From positions 231,911 to 295,910 of the forward strand of contig NZ_ML058610.1 of the NCBI RefSeq assembly GCF_003635165.1: a stretch of 64,000 bases of DNA, written 5' to 3'. The notes under the pieces were generated by a model that saw only the letters and a list, made by a program, of their open reading frames with translations, was not told the DNA's origin and ran no database searches. Shown piece after piece: positions 8,194 to 16,679 of this stretch (position 1 is its first letter; each line of letters starts with the position of its first letter). Made by a program: the position numbers and the translations under genes. The stretch comes from Burkholderia sp. Nafp2/4-1b (GTDB lineage: Bacteria > Pseudomonadota > Gammaproteobacteria > Burkholderiales > Burkholderiaceae).

Positions 8194-8487
8194 ATGACCG
8201 AACTGTCCACAGCGACGGATCACGTCGATTACGAAGGCTTCGAGATCCATGTGGTGCCGAGCCTCATGCCCGGCAGCGACGCGCGTTACACCTACACCGG
8301 CTATGTCTGCCATCCGGGTGCGAATCCCGCGCTCCCCGATCACGCGGTACCCTTCCACGCAGACGGCGAGGAAAGCTTCGCGAGCGTCGACGAAGCGGTG
8401 CATGACGCCGTGCACATCGGCAAGAGCATCATCGACGGCACCCATCCGGACCTGTCCGTTCTCGCGCTCGTGACGCACGGCTACTGA
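8194..8487 (+). CDS. Small conserved hypothetical protein with YxGFEI motif
   Basis: 97 residues, cytoplasmic, no signal peptide. Starts MTELSTATDHVDYEGFEIHV and continues with ARYTYTGYVCHPG, FASVDEAVHDAV and IGKSIIDG. Function unknown. It shares a Y-x-GFEI start, a central aromatic-Gly patch, an F-x-S..EA segment and a final G-x-IIDG with the protein at 58045-58329, so the two look like distant paralogues. The ATG at 8194 follows GGAGA. It stands alone between a secreted protein and a lipoprotein. Confidence 0.7.
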   Translation: MTELSTATDHVDYEGFEIHVVPSLMPGSDARYTYTGYVCHPGANPALPDHAVPFHADGEESFASVDEAVHDAVHIGKSIIDGTHPDLSVLALVTHGY

Positions 8488-8739
8488 GCAGGCGCGGCCG
8501 TGCCGCGGTGCGCTACCCGTCGCGACGTATGCGCAATTCTCGTGCCGCACATCGCGCGCCCATTGCGCGCGCATCGTCACATGGGACGTCATATCGCCCT
8601 GCAACGCCCGCCTGGCGCACCGCCGGACGCGTTCATCCGCGAATCGCCACGTCGCGACTCGCGCGCTATGCGTTTCTCCCGATAGCACGCCGGCCTCGGG
8701 CGCCTATCATTTTTTTATAGTCACCTCCGGCACTCCCCC

Positions 8740-9240
8740 ATGCCCTCTCTTCCCTGCCCGAGCGTCGACCGGCTGCGCATTGCCGCGCTGGTCGCCGCCG
8801 CCATGCTTGCCGCCTGCACGATCACGCCACCACCTTCGCTGCATTCGGTCGTGACGATCCCGTCGATCACGTCGCTCACGCGCGGCGCGAATCGCGATCA
8901 GTATCGCGTGGAAGTCGCGCACTGCGTCGCCGAACACAATCCGTCCAGCGTGTCGCGCGGCACGCCGCAGGCGATGCTGCGCTCGCTCGTCGTCGTCGCG
9001 TTCACCGTCGATAGCAGCGGCCGCGTCGTCAACGCTTCCGTCTATCGCAGCAACGGCGACAGCGAAGCGGAAGCGCTCGCGCTCGCATCGCTGCGTCGCT
9101 CGGCACCGCTGCCGGCACCGCCGTCGAAACTGCTGGACGGCAACGGGCGGGTCGAGATGATGGAAGGCTGGCTGTTCAACGACGACGGTCGCTTCCAGTT
9201 GCAAAGCATCGCGTCGGCCCAGGCTCAATCGATCGACTGA
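8740..9240 (+). CDS. TonB C-terminal-like lipoprotein
   Basis: 166 residues. A lipoprotein signal peptide with lipobox LAAC (Cys26), then a region resembling the TonB family C-terminal domain (LRSLVVVAFTVDSSGRVVNA, then EALALASLRRSAPLPAP). It lacks the N-terminal anchor and proline-rich spacer of a true TonB, so it probably does not transduce energy itself; a cell-envelope role is inferred. A TATAGT box just upstream (near 8715) may be its promoter. No exbB/exbD neighbours are present. Confidence 0.75.
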   Translation: MPSLPCPSVDRLRIAALVAAAMLAACTITPPPSLHSVVTIPSITSLTRGANRDQYRVEVAHCVAEHNPSSVSRGTPQAMLRSLVVVAFTVDSSGRVVNASVYRSNGDSEAEALALASLRRSAPLPAPPSKLLDGNGRVEMMEGWLFNDDGRFQLQSIASAQAQSID

Positions 9241-9255
9241 CCGCGCGCCGCGCGA

Positions 9256-9285
9256 TTGCCGGTGTGCGGCGGCGCTGGCTATAAT
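9256..9285 (+). promoter_or_regulatory. Promoter of the MHS transporter gene
   Basis: -35 TTGCCG (9256-9261), an 18-base spacer and a perfect -10 TATAAT (9280-9285). The start codon is about 240 bases downstream, so the mRNA would have a long leader; a perfect 7-bp inverted repeat (ctgagcg/cgctcag, 9481-9496) lies near its end. Confidence 0.6.
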
Positions 9286-9528
9286 TTTCCGCAATCGCGC
9301 GGCCACCCTCCCGCGCGCGCGTTCGCGCGCCGCACCCGGCATGCGAGCCGACCACGCCGGCACCGGGCGGCGGCGACTATCCGTCTCCATCGTCGACCGG
9401 CGCGTGACGTCCGCGCCACGGCGCGCGTCCACGCCGCCACCGCATCATCCGCTCGGCACACCCGGCAGCGCCCCGCCTGTCTGAGCGCACGCTCAGCCGA
9501 TCGCCCCAACGACAAAACGGAGACATCC

Positions 9529-10839
9529 ATGTCCGCATCTCCCCCGGCCGTTGCACATGCAACTGGTTCGGCCGGCGCCGTCACCCACCGGCGCATCGTG
9601 TTCGCGAGCTTCATCGGCACCGCGATCGAGTTCTATGACTTCTACGTGTACGCGACCGCCGCGGCGCTCGTGATCGGTCCCGTGTTCTTCCCGCACGGCT
9701 CCGCGACCGCGCAGGCGCTGTCCGCCTTCGTCACGTTCGGCATCGCGTTCATCGCACGGCCGATCGGCTCGTTCCTGTTCGGCCACTTCGGCGACCGCAT
9801 CGGCCGCAAATCGACGCTCGTCGCGTCGCTGCTGGTGATGGGTGTATCGACAACCGCGATCGGCTTCGTGCCCGGCTACGACACGATCGGTGCGCTCGCA
9901 CCCGTGCTGCTGTGCGTGCTGCGCTTCGGCCAGGGGATCGGCCTCGGCGGCGAATGGGGCGGCGCGGCGCTGCTCGCGACCGAACACGCGCCGCAAGGCA
10001 AGCGCGGCTGGTTCGGGATGTTCCCGCAGCTCGGCCCGTCGGTCGGCTTCCTGATGTCGAACGGGCTGTTCTTCGCGCTCGCGCTGTCGCTGTCCGACGA
10101 GCAATTCCGCAGCTGGGGCTGGCGCATCCCGTTCCTCGTCAGCGCGGTGCTCGTCGCGCTCGGCCTGTACGTGCGGCTGAAGATCACCGAGACGCCGGCG
10201 TTCCAGGCCACGCTCGACCGCAACGAACGCGTGCGCGTACCGGTCGCGACGCTCCTGTCGCAACACTGGCGGCCGACGCTGCTCGGCGCGCTCGCAATGG
10301 TGGTCTGCTACACGCTGTTCTATATCTCGACGGTGTTCTCGCTGTCGTACGGCGTGTCGGCGCTGCATATTCCGCGCCAGAGCTTCCTCGGCCTGCTGTG
10401 CTTCGCGGTGGTGTTCATGGGGCTCGCCACGCCGCTGTCGGCATGGGCGTCGGATCGCTTCGGGCGCAAGCCGGTGCTGGTCGTCGGCGCGATCGCCGCG
10501 CTGCTGTCCGGCTTCGCGATGGAACCGCTGCTCGGCAGCGGCTCGATGCCGCTCGTCGCGCTGTTCCTGACGATCGAGCTGTTCCTGATGGGCGTGACGT
10601 TCGCGCCCATGGGCGCGCTGCTGCCCGAGCTGTTTCCGACCAACGTCCGTTACACGGGCGCGGGCGTCGCGTACAACCTAGGCGGAATTCTCGGCGCGTC
10701 GATCGCGCCGTACATCGCGCAGTTGCTCGCCGCGCGCGGCGGCCTGTCGTGGGTCGGCGGTTATGTGTCGGTTGCGGCGGCAATCAGCCTGATCGGCGTG
10801 CTGCTGATGCGCGAAACCCGCGACGCATCGCTCGTCTGA
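9529..10839 (+). CDS. MFS transporter, metabolite:H+ symporter (MHS) family
   Basis: 436 residues, about 12 membrane segments. The signature GTAIEFYDFYVYATAAA at residues 22-38 and the loop motif GHFGDRIGRKST are typical of the MHS branch (relatives ShiA, KgtP, ProP), which imports organic acids or osmolytes with protons. The substrate cannot be told from sequence. The frame runs back to 9256, but the ATG at 9529 follows acggaga and gives the usual MHS N-terminus. A well-formed promoter lies 240 bases upstream. Confidence 0.9.
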   Translation: MSASPPAVAHATGSAGAVTHRRIVFASFIGTAIEFYDFYVYATAAALVIGPVFFPHGSATAQALSAFVTFGIAFIARPIGSFLFGHFGDRIGRKSTLVASLLVMGVSTTAIGFVPGYDTIGALAPVLLCVLRFGQGIGLGGEWGGAALLATEHAPQGKRGWFGMFPQLGPSVGFLMSNGLFFALALSLSDEQFRSWGWRIPFLVSAVLVALGLYVRLKITETPAFQATLDRNERVRVPVATLLSQHWRPTLLGALAMVVCYTLFYISTVFSLSYGVSALHIPRQSFLGLLCFAVVFMGLATPLSAWASDRFGRKPVLVVGAIAALLSGFAMEPLLGSGSMPLVALFLTIELFLMGVTFAPMGALLPELFPTNVRYTGAGVAYNLGGILGASIAPYIAQLLAARGGLSWVGGYVSVAAAISLIGVLLMRETRDASLV

Positions 10840-10943
10840 GGCGCCGGGGCGGCCCGGGTTGTGCGGCGGGCGGCGCTGCCTGTACTCGGCCCTGAGGGCG
10901 CCATCGTGCGCCCCCGGGACCTCTCCGTGAAGGAGCCGCCGCG

Positions 10944-11123
10944 ATGAACATCCACCTCCACAACGCCGAACTGGTCCCGATCCTGGCGCTCGCGCTGGGG
11001 GGTGCGCTGCTGCTCGCGGCGCGTTTCCGGCCAAAAACGTGGCGCGGCCTGCTGCTCGAGGCGCTGCTCGCCAATCTCGCGGCCATCGCTGCGGTGATCA
11101 CGGTCGAAGCGCTGCTCGCGTGA
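10944..11123 (+). CDS. 59-residue putative two-helix membrane protein
   Basis: The ATG at 10944 follows a good aaggag (10930-10935). The frame encodes MNIHLHNAELVPILALALGG, then a first hydrophobic helix, a basic turn (RFRPKTWRG) and a second helix rich in Leu, Ala, Ile and Val. This gives a small protein with two predicted transmembrane segments and an R/K-rich loop. No family recognised. It starts about 100 bases after the MHS transporter stop and may be co-transcribed. Confidence 0.6.
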   Translation: MNIHLHNAELVPILALALGGALLLAARFRPKTWRGLLLEALLANLAAIAAVITVEALLA

Positions 11124-11181
11124 AGCGACCGGCCACAGCCGCCGCGGGCCGATTCACGCCGGCCATGGGCCAGTGCAGCCC

Positions 11182-12180
11182 CTAGGCCGTCAGCTGCGCG
11201 CGCAACGCACCATAGGCGGGGCCGACCGCGTCGATCGCCTCGAGCGCCTGGTCGACCGACGGCGGGGCGCCGGGCTCGCCGATCGACAGCGCATTCGGTG
11301 CGCCGCCGATGCCGCAATGGTGGCGCGACGTCGCGACGAAAATCATCACCGTCGGCCGCTGCAGCGCGTGCGCCATGTGCACGAACCCGGTATCGACGCC
11401 CACCACCAGCGCAGCCCGGCCGATGGCCGCGCCCAGCTCGCGCACCGACATCGCGGGCAGCACGATCGCGCCGGGCGCACGCGCGGCGATGTCCTGCGCG
11501 GCGTCGTGCTCGGCGGGCGATCCCCACGGCAGCAGCACGCGCAGGCCGCGCGCCATCACCTGCATCGCGAGCGCGGCCCAGTGGTCGGCCGGCCACTTCT
11601 TGTCGGGGTTGGAAGTCGCGTGAAACAGCAGCATGAACGGTGCGCCGTCGGTCACGGCAGGCGGCAGGTTCGCATCCTGCGGCGCAATGATTCCGTACGC
11701 GGCGATGCCTTCAGGGACATAGCCGAGCGCCTCGCCGGCGCTCACGCGCATGCCATGCCACGCATCGCAATTCGGGCGCGGGCCGAAGCGATGCGAGTAC
11801 GCAAAGCGGGCGCCGGTCTCGCCAAGATCCTGCGTCTGATAGCCGAACCGGCGCGCGGCGCGTGCGAGCGCCGAGATGATCGCGCTCTTGTAGACGCCGT
11901 GCAGATCGATGACCGCATCGTAGCGGTGCGCGCGCAGCGCACCGATCGACGCCGAGATCGCCTTCAGGTCACCGCCGTTGCGGAGCTTCTTGAACCGTCG
12001 CAGCGGTGCGCCGAGCACGTTGCTCACGCCTGGGTGCCAGCGCACGACCTCGGCGCACGACTCGTCGACGGCCCAGTCGACCGCCACGCCCGGAAAGGCG
12101 CGGTGGAGGTCCGCGACGACAGGCAGCGTCTGGACGACGTCGCCGAGCGACGTCACTTTCACGATCAGGATGCGTTTCAC
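11182..12180 (-). CDS. waaC: Lipopolysaccharide heptosyltransferase I
   Basis: 332 residues. Adds the first L-glycero-D-manno-heptose to Kdo of the lipopolysaccharide inner core, at the cytoplasmic face of the inner membrane. It begins MKRILIVKVTSLGDVVQTLP, typical of WaaC, with the donor-binding segment LLFHATSNPDKKWP and the GT9 motif GVDTGFVHMAHALQRPTVMIF near the C-terminus. It stands apart from other LPS genes here. Confidence 0.93.
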   Translation of the reverse strand: MKRILIVKVTSLGDVVQTLPVVADLHRAFPGVAVDWAVDESCAEVVRWHPGVSNVLGAPLRRFKKLRNGGDLKAISASIGALRAHRYDAVIDLHGVYKSAIISALARAARRFGYQTQDLGETGARFAYSHRFGPRPNCDAWHGMRVSAGEALGYVPEGIAAYGIIAPQDANLPPAVTDGAPFMLLFHATSNPDKKWPADHWAALAMQVMARGLRVLLPWGSPAEHDAAQDIAARAPGAIVLPAMSVRELGAAIGRAALVVGVDTGFVHMAHALQRPTVMIFVATSRHHCGIGGAPNALSIGEPGAPPSVDQALEAIDAVGPAYGALRAQLTA

Positions 12181-12318
12181 GTTTCTTATGGGGAATGAGC
12201 TGCCGTTCCGCCATGCTAACGACGGCGCGCGCGCATAGCATTACGTCGGCATTACATTTGCAACAAATTGCGTCGTTTTGTCGAAGTTTATCGAGCCCCG
12301 GCCTCGTCCGGTTGTTTT

Positions 12319-12324
12319 TATAAT
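12319..12324 (+). promoter_or_regulatory. TATAAT box upstream of the ClC gene
   Basis: A perfect -10 hexamer at 12319-12324 overlaps a possible upstream start codon (12323), which argues that translation begins at the later ATG (12353). No clear -35 is visible at standard spacing. Upstream are two GCATTAC copies 11 bases apart (12238-12244 and 12249-12255). Confidence 0.45.
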
Positions 12325-12352
12325 GGGGTCTTTGCCCTCCGGCCCCTCGCCG

Positions 12353-13924
12353 ATGCAACGCCCCGTTCCCCCCCTTGTTTCCGGGTTGTTTCCCGCCCTC
12401 ACCCGCCGCTCGCTGCGGATCTGGCGCCAGTACGGCGTGTTCTGGCTCGGAGCGATCGCGGTGGGCCTCGCGGCGGTGCTGTATGCGCGGCTGATCGACT
12501 GGGGCTACGACACCTTCCGCACGATGCGCGACCACGCCGCGTGGCTGCCGTTGCTGCTGACGCCGGCGATCGCCGCGGCATCCGCATGGCTCACGCGCCG
12601 CTTCTTTCGCGGCGCCGAAGGCAGCGGGATCCCGCAGGTCATCGCGACGCTGCATGCAAGCCCGACCACCTTCGGCGCGCGGCTGCTGACGCTGCGCATC
12701 CTGTTCGGCAAGGTGCTGATCTCGTTCATGGGCATCCTCGGCGGCTTCACGATCGGCCGCGAAGGTCCGACCGTGCAGGTCGGCGCGGCGCTGATGTTCA
12801 ACCTGCGGCGCTTCTACCCGCGCTCGAACGCCCAGATCGAACGGCAGCTCGTGCTCGCCGGGGCGGCAGCCGGCCTGTCGGCCGCATTCAATACGCCGCT
12901 CGCCGGGATCGTGTTCGCGATCGAGGAACTCACCCGCAGCTTTTCCGCCCGCGCAAGCGGCGTGCTGATCACAGCGATCATCCTCGCCGGTGTCGTCGCA
13001 CTGGGCCTGAACGGCAATTACACCTACTTCGGCACGATCGATGCCGGCCAGCATTTCCCGAAGATGCTCGCCGTCGCCGTGCTCGTCACCGCGATCGTGA
13101 CGGGCATCGCGGGCGGCCTCTTCAGCTGGCTGCTGCTCAATACGGGGCGCTGGCTGCCCGCGCGCCTGCTCGGCCTGTACCGCGAGCGTCCGATCGCGTT
13201 TGCCGCGCTGTGCGGCTTCGTGATCGCGGTCGTCGGGCTCGTATCGGGCGGGACGACGTTCGGCAGCGGCTATGCGGAGGCGCGTGGCCTGCTCGACGGC
13301 CATGAGCAACTGTCGGTGCTCTATCCGTTCCTGAAGATGGTGTCGATGGTCGCGTCGTACCTGCCGGGCATTCCGGGCGGGATCTTCGCGCCGTCGCTGT
13401 CGATCGGCGCCGGGTTCGGCAACCTGCTGCACATCGTGTTCGGCGACTTGAGCCTGCCGATGCTGATCGCGCTCGCGATGGTCGGCTATCTCGCGGCAGT
13501 CACGCAGTCGCCGATCACGTCGTTCGTGATCGTGATGGAGATGATCAACGGCCACGCGCTCGTGATTTCGTTGATGGCGACCGCGCTGGTGTCGAGCCGC
13601 GTTTCGCGCTTCTTCGCGCCGCCGCTCTATGAAACGCTCGCGCAGCGCTATCTCGCGCCGCCCGTGAGCGTCGCCCAATCCGTTGAATCCGCTGCTGAAT
13701 CCGCTGCTGCCTCGGCGGCCGCCACCGGTGTCACCGAACCGCAGGATGCGGCGGCCGCGCCCGCCGACCCGCTCGAGACGCTGCGCGAACCCGAAGGGAG
13801 CGAGCCGGATGCGCCGGCGGCCGACCGCGGCACCCCGCATACGCCGGCGACGCCGCACGACGGCGGCCCGTCTGGAGCGGGCGCGCACGCCCCGACGCGC
13901 ACGGATCCGCGCGACCCTCAGTAG
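12353..13924 (+). CDS. ClC family chloride channel/transporter
   Basis: 523 residues, multi-pass inner-membrane protein. All three ClC anion-pathway motifs are visible: GSGIPQV, GREGPTVQVG (with the gating Glu) and GIFAPSLSIG. The gating Glu suggests a Cl-/H+ exchanger. No CBS domains follow; instead there is an Ala/Pro/Glu-rich tail of about 80 residues that looks disordered. Starts at 12278 and 12323 are also in frame, but a TATAAT box overlaps them, so 12353 is preferred. The end overlaps the convergent 36-residue lipoprotein gene by a few bases. Confidence 0.9.
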   Translation: MQRPVPPLVSGLFPALTRRSLRIWRQYGVFWLGAIAVGLAAVLYARLIDWGYDTFRTMRDHAAWLPLLLTPAIAAASAWLTRRFFRGAEGSGIPQVIATLHASPTTFGARLLTLRILFGKVLISFMGILGGFTIGREGPTVQVGAALMFNLRRFYPRSNAQIERQLVLAGAAAGLSAAFNTPLAGIVFAIEELTRSFSARASGVLITAIILAGVVALGLNGNYTYFGTIDAGQHFPKMLAVAVLVTAIVTGIAGGLFSWLLLNTGRWLPARLLGLYRERPIAFAALCGFVIAVVGLVSGGTTFGSGYAEARGLLDGHEQLSVLYPFLKMVSMVASYLPGIPGGIFAPSLSIGAGFGNLLHIVFGDLSLPMLIALAMVGYLAAVTQSPITSFVIVMEMINGHALVISLMATALVSSRVSRFFAPPLYETLAQRYLAPPVSVAQSVESAAESAAASAAATGVTEPQDAAAAPADPLETLREPEGSEPDAPAADRGTPHTPATPHDGGPSGAGAHAPTRTDPRDPQ

Positions 13925-14028
13925 ATCACCACGGGCGCCGGCCGATAGTAGACGGGCCGTGCCGGCACGACGATACAGCCGGCGAGCGTGATCGCGACGA
14001 GTGCGATGGCAATGACGGTTCGTTTCAT
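13918..14028 (-). CDS. 36-residue lipoprotein
   Basis: Starts MKRTVIAIALVAITLAGC, a complete lipoprotein signal with lipobox LAGC (Cys18), followed by only 18 mature residues, rich in Val, Pro, Arg and Tyr (ending RPAPVVIY). The RBS acggaga is well placed before the ATG at 14028. The stop codon overlaps the 3' end of the convergent ClC gene. It lies 12 bases downstream of the WxxGxW-repeat gene on the same strand, so the two are probably one operon of envelope proteins. Confidence 0.7.
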   Translation of the reverse strand: MKRTVIAIALVAITLAGCIVVPARPVYYRPAPVVIY

Positions 14029-14040
14029 CGCGCGTCTCCG

Positions 14041-14442
14041 TCAGGCCCAGTGACCGCGCGTCCAGAACCAGTTCGGGCCGCGCTGATCCCAGTGGCCCGG
14101 CACCCAGTGCATGCCGATGCGCTCGGCTTCCCAGTGGCCGCCGATCCATACGTAGCGGCCATGCTCCCAGCGCCAGTGACCGCGCTCCCACACATAGCCG
14201 ACGCGCGCGTCGGGCACGACCTCGTAACGCACGGGCGGCGGCGCATTCGGCGCGACGACGACGACTTCCTCGACGGACGCGCGCACCGGTTCGGCGACGA
14301 CCATCCGGCCCGACTGCACCATCACCGGTGTGCCGACGAGGATTTCGTCCGCGTGCGCGGCGAGCGGCGCGGCGACGGCTGACAGGCCCGCGGCGAACAG
14401 CGCGAGCGAAACGATACGACGTTGAACGGTAGAGACAGCCAT
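14041..14442 (-). CDS. Secreted WxxGxW-repeat protein
   Basis: 133 residues with a Sec signal peptide (cleavage near AAHA-DE). The C-terminal half carries four WxxGxW units (WERGHW, WIGGHW, WVPGHW, WTRGHW), the hallmark of the YXWGXW repeat family of unknown function. A GTG at 14445 is in frame, but the ATG at 14442 is correctly spaced from AGGAGG. Upstream of a tiny lipoprotein gene on the same strand. An envelope location is inferred. Confidence 0.85.
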   Translation of the reverse strand: MAVSTVQRRIVSLALFAAGLSAVAAPLAAHADEILVGTPVMVQSGRMVVAEPVRASVEEVVVVAPNAPPPVRYEVVPDARVGYVWERGHWRWEHGRYVWIGGHWEAERIGMHWVPGHWDQRGPNWFWTRGHWA

Positions 14443-14557
14443 CACAACCTCCTGATTGACGAATGACGCGAGCGTATTCGTTCAATGCGGGAGGTCGACC
14501 AACGGCCGACAGGCGCCGTGTTACGGCGTGCCCGAAAGTGCAACAGGGCGTAAGACG

Positions 14558-14583
14558 CGCACGGCGGCATGCGCCGCCGTGCG
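14558..14583. terminator. Perfect 11-bp hairpin downstream of minE
   Basis: cgcacggcggc (14558-14568) pairs with gccgccgtgcg (14573-14583) around atgc. There is no T-tract on either side, so it is at best a weak or Rho-assisted end for minCDE transcripts. Confidence 0.4.
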
Positions 14584-14600
14584 GGAGAGAACGGTGAAGC

Positions 14601-14855
14601 TCAGGCCTGCGGGATCTCGATCTTCACTTCGAGGACTTCGAGATCGTCCTGGCGCTCGAGGCTCACGCGGATGTCGTCGTCCGAGATATGGACATACTTC
14701 GAGATGACCGCGACGAGCTCCTTCTGCAGCGCCGGCAGGTAATCGGCCGGCGGCCGGCCACCGACCCGCTCGTGCGCGATGATGAGCTGCAGGCGCTCCT
14801 TCGCGACCGACGCGGACTTCTTCTTCTCACCGAGGAGAAACGAAAGGATGGACAT
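14601..14855 (-). CDS. minE: Cell division topological specificity factor MinE
   Basis: 84 residues. Stimulates MinD ATPase and drives pole-to-pole MinCD oscillation so that FtsZ rings form at mid-cell. The N-terminal MSILSFLLGEKKKSASVAKE is the membrane- and MinD-binding segment; the rest is the dimerisation domain. Last gene of minC-minD-minE, 12 bases after minD. Confidence 0.96.
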   Translation of the reverse strand: MSILSFLLGEKKKSASVAKERLQLIIAHERVGGRPPADYLPALQKELVAVISKYVHISDDDIRVSLERQDDLEVLEVKIEIPQA

Positions 14856-14867
14856 GGGCGGCCTCCG

Positions 14868-15683
14868 TTACTTGCTGCCGAAGAGGCGCTGCAGCAGGCC
14901 CGGCTTCTGGTAATCGGTGAAGCGCAGCGGCTTGTCCTCGCCGAGGAAGCGGGCGACGACGTCCTTGTACGCTTCCGCAACGTCGGTACCGTCGATATGC
15001 ACGGCCGGCAGACCCTGGTTCGATGCGTGCAGCACGGCTTCGGATTCGGGCACCACGCCGATCAGCTTGATGCGCAGGATCTCGCTGATGTCCTCGAGCG
15101 ACAGCATCTCGCCTTCGCTCACGCGCTTCGGGCTGTAGCGCGTGATCAGCAGGTGTTCCTTGATCGGATCCTTGCCTTCGGCCGCGCGCTTCGTCTTCGA
15201 CGACAGGATGCCGAGAATGCGGTCCGAGTCGCGCACCGACGACACTTCCGGGTTCGTGACGATCAGCGCTTCGTCCGCGAAGTACATCGCGTGCAGCGCG
15301 CCTGCCTCGATGCCGGCCGGCGAATCGCAGACGATGTATTCGAAATCCATCGCGATCAGGTCGTTCAGCACCTTCTCGACGCCGTCACGCGTGAGCGCAT
15401 CCTTGTCGCGCGTCTGCGACGCCGGCAGGATGAACAGGTTCTCGCACTTCTTGTCCTTGATCAGCGCCTGGTTCAGGTTCGCTTCGCCCTGGATCACGTT
15501 GACGAGGTCGTACACCACGCGACGCTCGCAGCCCATGATGAGATCGAGGTTACGCAGGCCGACGTCGAAGTCGATCACGGCCGTCTTGTGGCCGCGCAGC
15601 GCGAGGCCGGACGCGAAGCTCGCGCTGGTCGTCGTCTTGCCCACGCCGCCCTTGCCCGAAGTCACCACGATGATTTTTGCCAT
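14868..15683 (-). CDS. minD: Septum site-determining ATPase MinD
   Basis: 271 residues. A deviant Walker A P-loop (SGKGGVGKTT, residues 9-18), Walker B-like TAVIDFDVGLRNLD and the C-terminal amphipathic membrane-targeting helix (KPGLLQRLFGSK). It binds the membrane as an ATP dimer and recruits MinC. Lies between minC and minE in the usual order. Confidence 0.97.
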   Translation of the reverse strand: MAKIIVVTSGKGGVGKTTTSASFASGLALRGHKTAVIDFDVGLRNLDLIMGCERRVVYDLVNVIQGEANLNQALIKDKKCENLFILPASQTRDKDALTRDGVEKVLNDLIAMDFEYIVCDSPAGIEAGALHAMYFADEALIVTNPEVSSVRDSDRILGILSSKTKRAAEGKDPIKEHLLITRYSPKRVSEGEMLSLEDISEILRIKLIGVVPESEAVLHASNQGLPAVHIDGTDVAEAYKDVVARFLGEDKPLRFTDYQKPGLLQRLFGSK

Positions 15684-15742
15684 TTACCCAATACCCTGTG
15701 TTCGTCAATGAGAGCCGATCGATCCGGAGCGTGCCGCGTGAA

Positions 15743-16513
15743 TCACGTCAGGCGCAGCGGTTCGATCATCAGTTTTTCCTCTTCGAGCCGGATCTGCACC
15801 GATTTGCCCAGTATGTCGGCGGGCAACGGGTTCTCGGTCGTTCGATAGATACCCGCGATCGAAATCAGTTCCGGCTCCAGACACGTGCAGAAGATGCGCG
15901 CGTCGTGATTGCCGTGCACGCCCGCGAGTGCGCGGCCGCGCAGCGGCGCGTAGATGTGGATGTTGCCTTCCGCGATGATCTCGGCGCCGTGACTGACCGG
16001 CGCAAGCACCACGAGGTCCCCTTTCGCGTAAATCTGCTGCCCCGAACGCAGCGGCCGGTCGATCACCAGCGTCTGGCCGCCCGCCGGAATCGGCGTCGGC
16101 GAAGGCTCCGGCGCCGGTTCGGCTGCCACGGCAGCGGCCGCGCCGGGCGCCGGCTCCGCTTCGTCCGCCGGCTTCGCGGCCGACGCCCCCGCCACACGGC
16201 GATCGCGCGCCTCGAGCAGCGGCAGACCGGCTTCCCCCGCCCAGCCTTGCGTCGCCAGCGCAACCACGCCCACCGGCCGCATCCGCACGTCGTTCAGCAT
16301 CTGGCGGATGTCGGCGAGCGCGACGCGTTCGCCGTCCGCGAGACGGCGGACGTCGATCGCGACGACGTCATCGGCAAAAAACTCGGGAGTCGCTTCGAAG
16401 CGCTTGACCAGTTCGGCACGCAACGCATCGAGATCGGTCGTCTTCACGGTGAACAACAACGTATCGACCGATCCGCTGCGCAGCTCGAAGAATGGCGATT
16501 TTTTAAGCGACAT
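15743..16513 (-). CDS. minC: Septum site-determining protein MinC
   Basis: 256 residues. The N-terminal FtsZ-inhibiting domain starts MSLKKSPFFELRSGSVDTLL; an Ala/Pro/Glu-rich linker (about residues 110-150) joins it to the C-terminal beta-helical MinD-binding domain (LRSGQQIYAKGDLVVLAPVS, then PLRGRALAGVHGN). A GTG two codons upstream (16519) is also possible; the ATG at 16513 has a slightly better spaced AGAG. A TGTAAAAT box about 25 bases upstream may be the operon promoter. Confidence 0.94.
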   Translation of the reverse strand: MSLKKSPFFELRSGSVDTLLFTVKTTDLDALRAELVKRFEATPEFFADDVVAIDVRRLADGERVALADIRQMLNDVRMRPVGVVALATQGWAGEAGLPLLEARDRRVAGASAAKPADEAEPAPGAAAAVAAEPAPEPSPTPIPAGGQTLVIDRPLRSGQQIYAKGDLVVLAPVSHGAEIIAEGNIHIYAPLRGRALAGVHGNHDARIFCTCLEPELISIAGIYRTTENPLPADILGKSVQIRLEEEKLMIEPLRLT

Positions 16514-16679
16514 GGACACTCTGCAAAAAATTTTTGCGTATTTTACAGGCGTCCACGCGTGCGGCCATTATTTTTGGGCAACCGAGTGGTGAGGGTCGCG
16601 ACGAGCGCGCGACCGGCAGGCGGGCAGTCGGACGGGCGAGCGGGGCTTCATCGCGCCGTGCGGCCCGTGGCTTCATGCG

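Noticed and set aside
11969..14485. An 838-codon open frame on the minus strand opposite the ClC gene
   Set aside because: Arg/Ala/Asp-rich shadow; ClC motifs on the other strand are unambiguous, and the true minus-strand genes here are two small ones in another frame.
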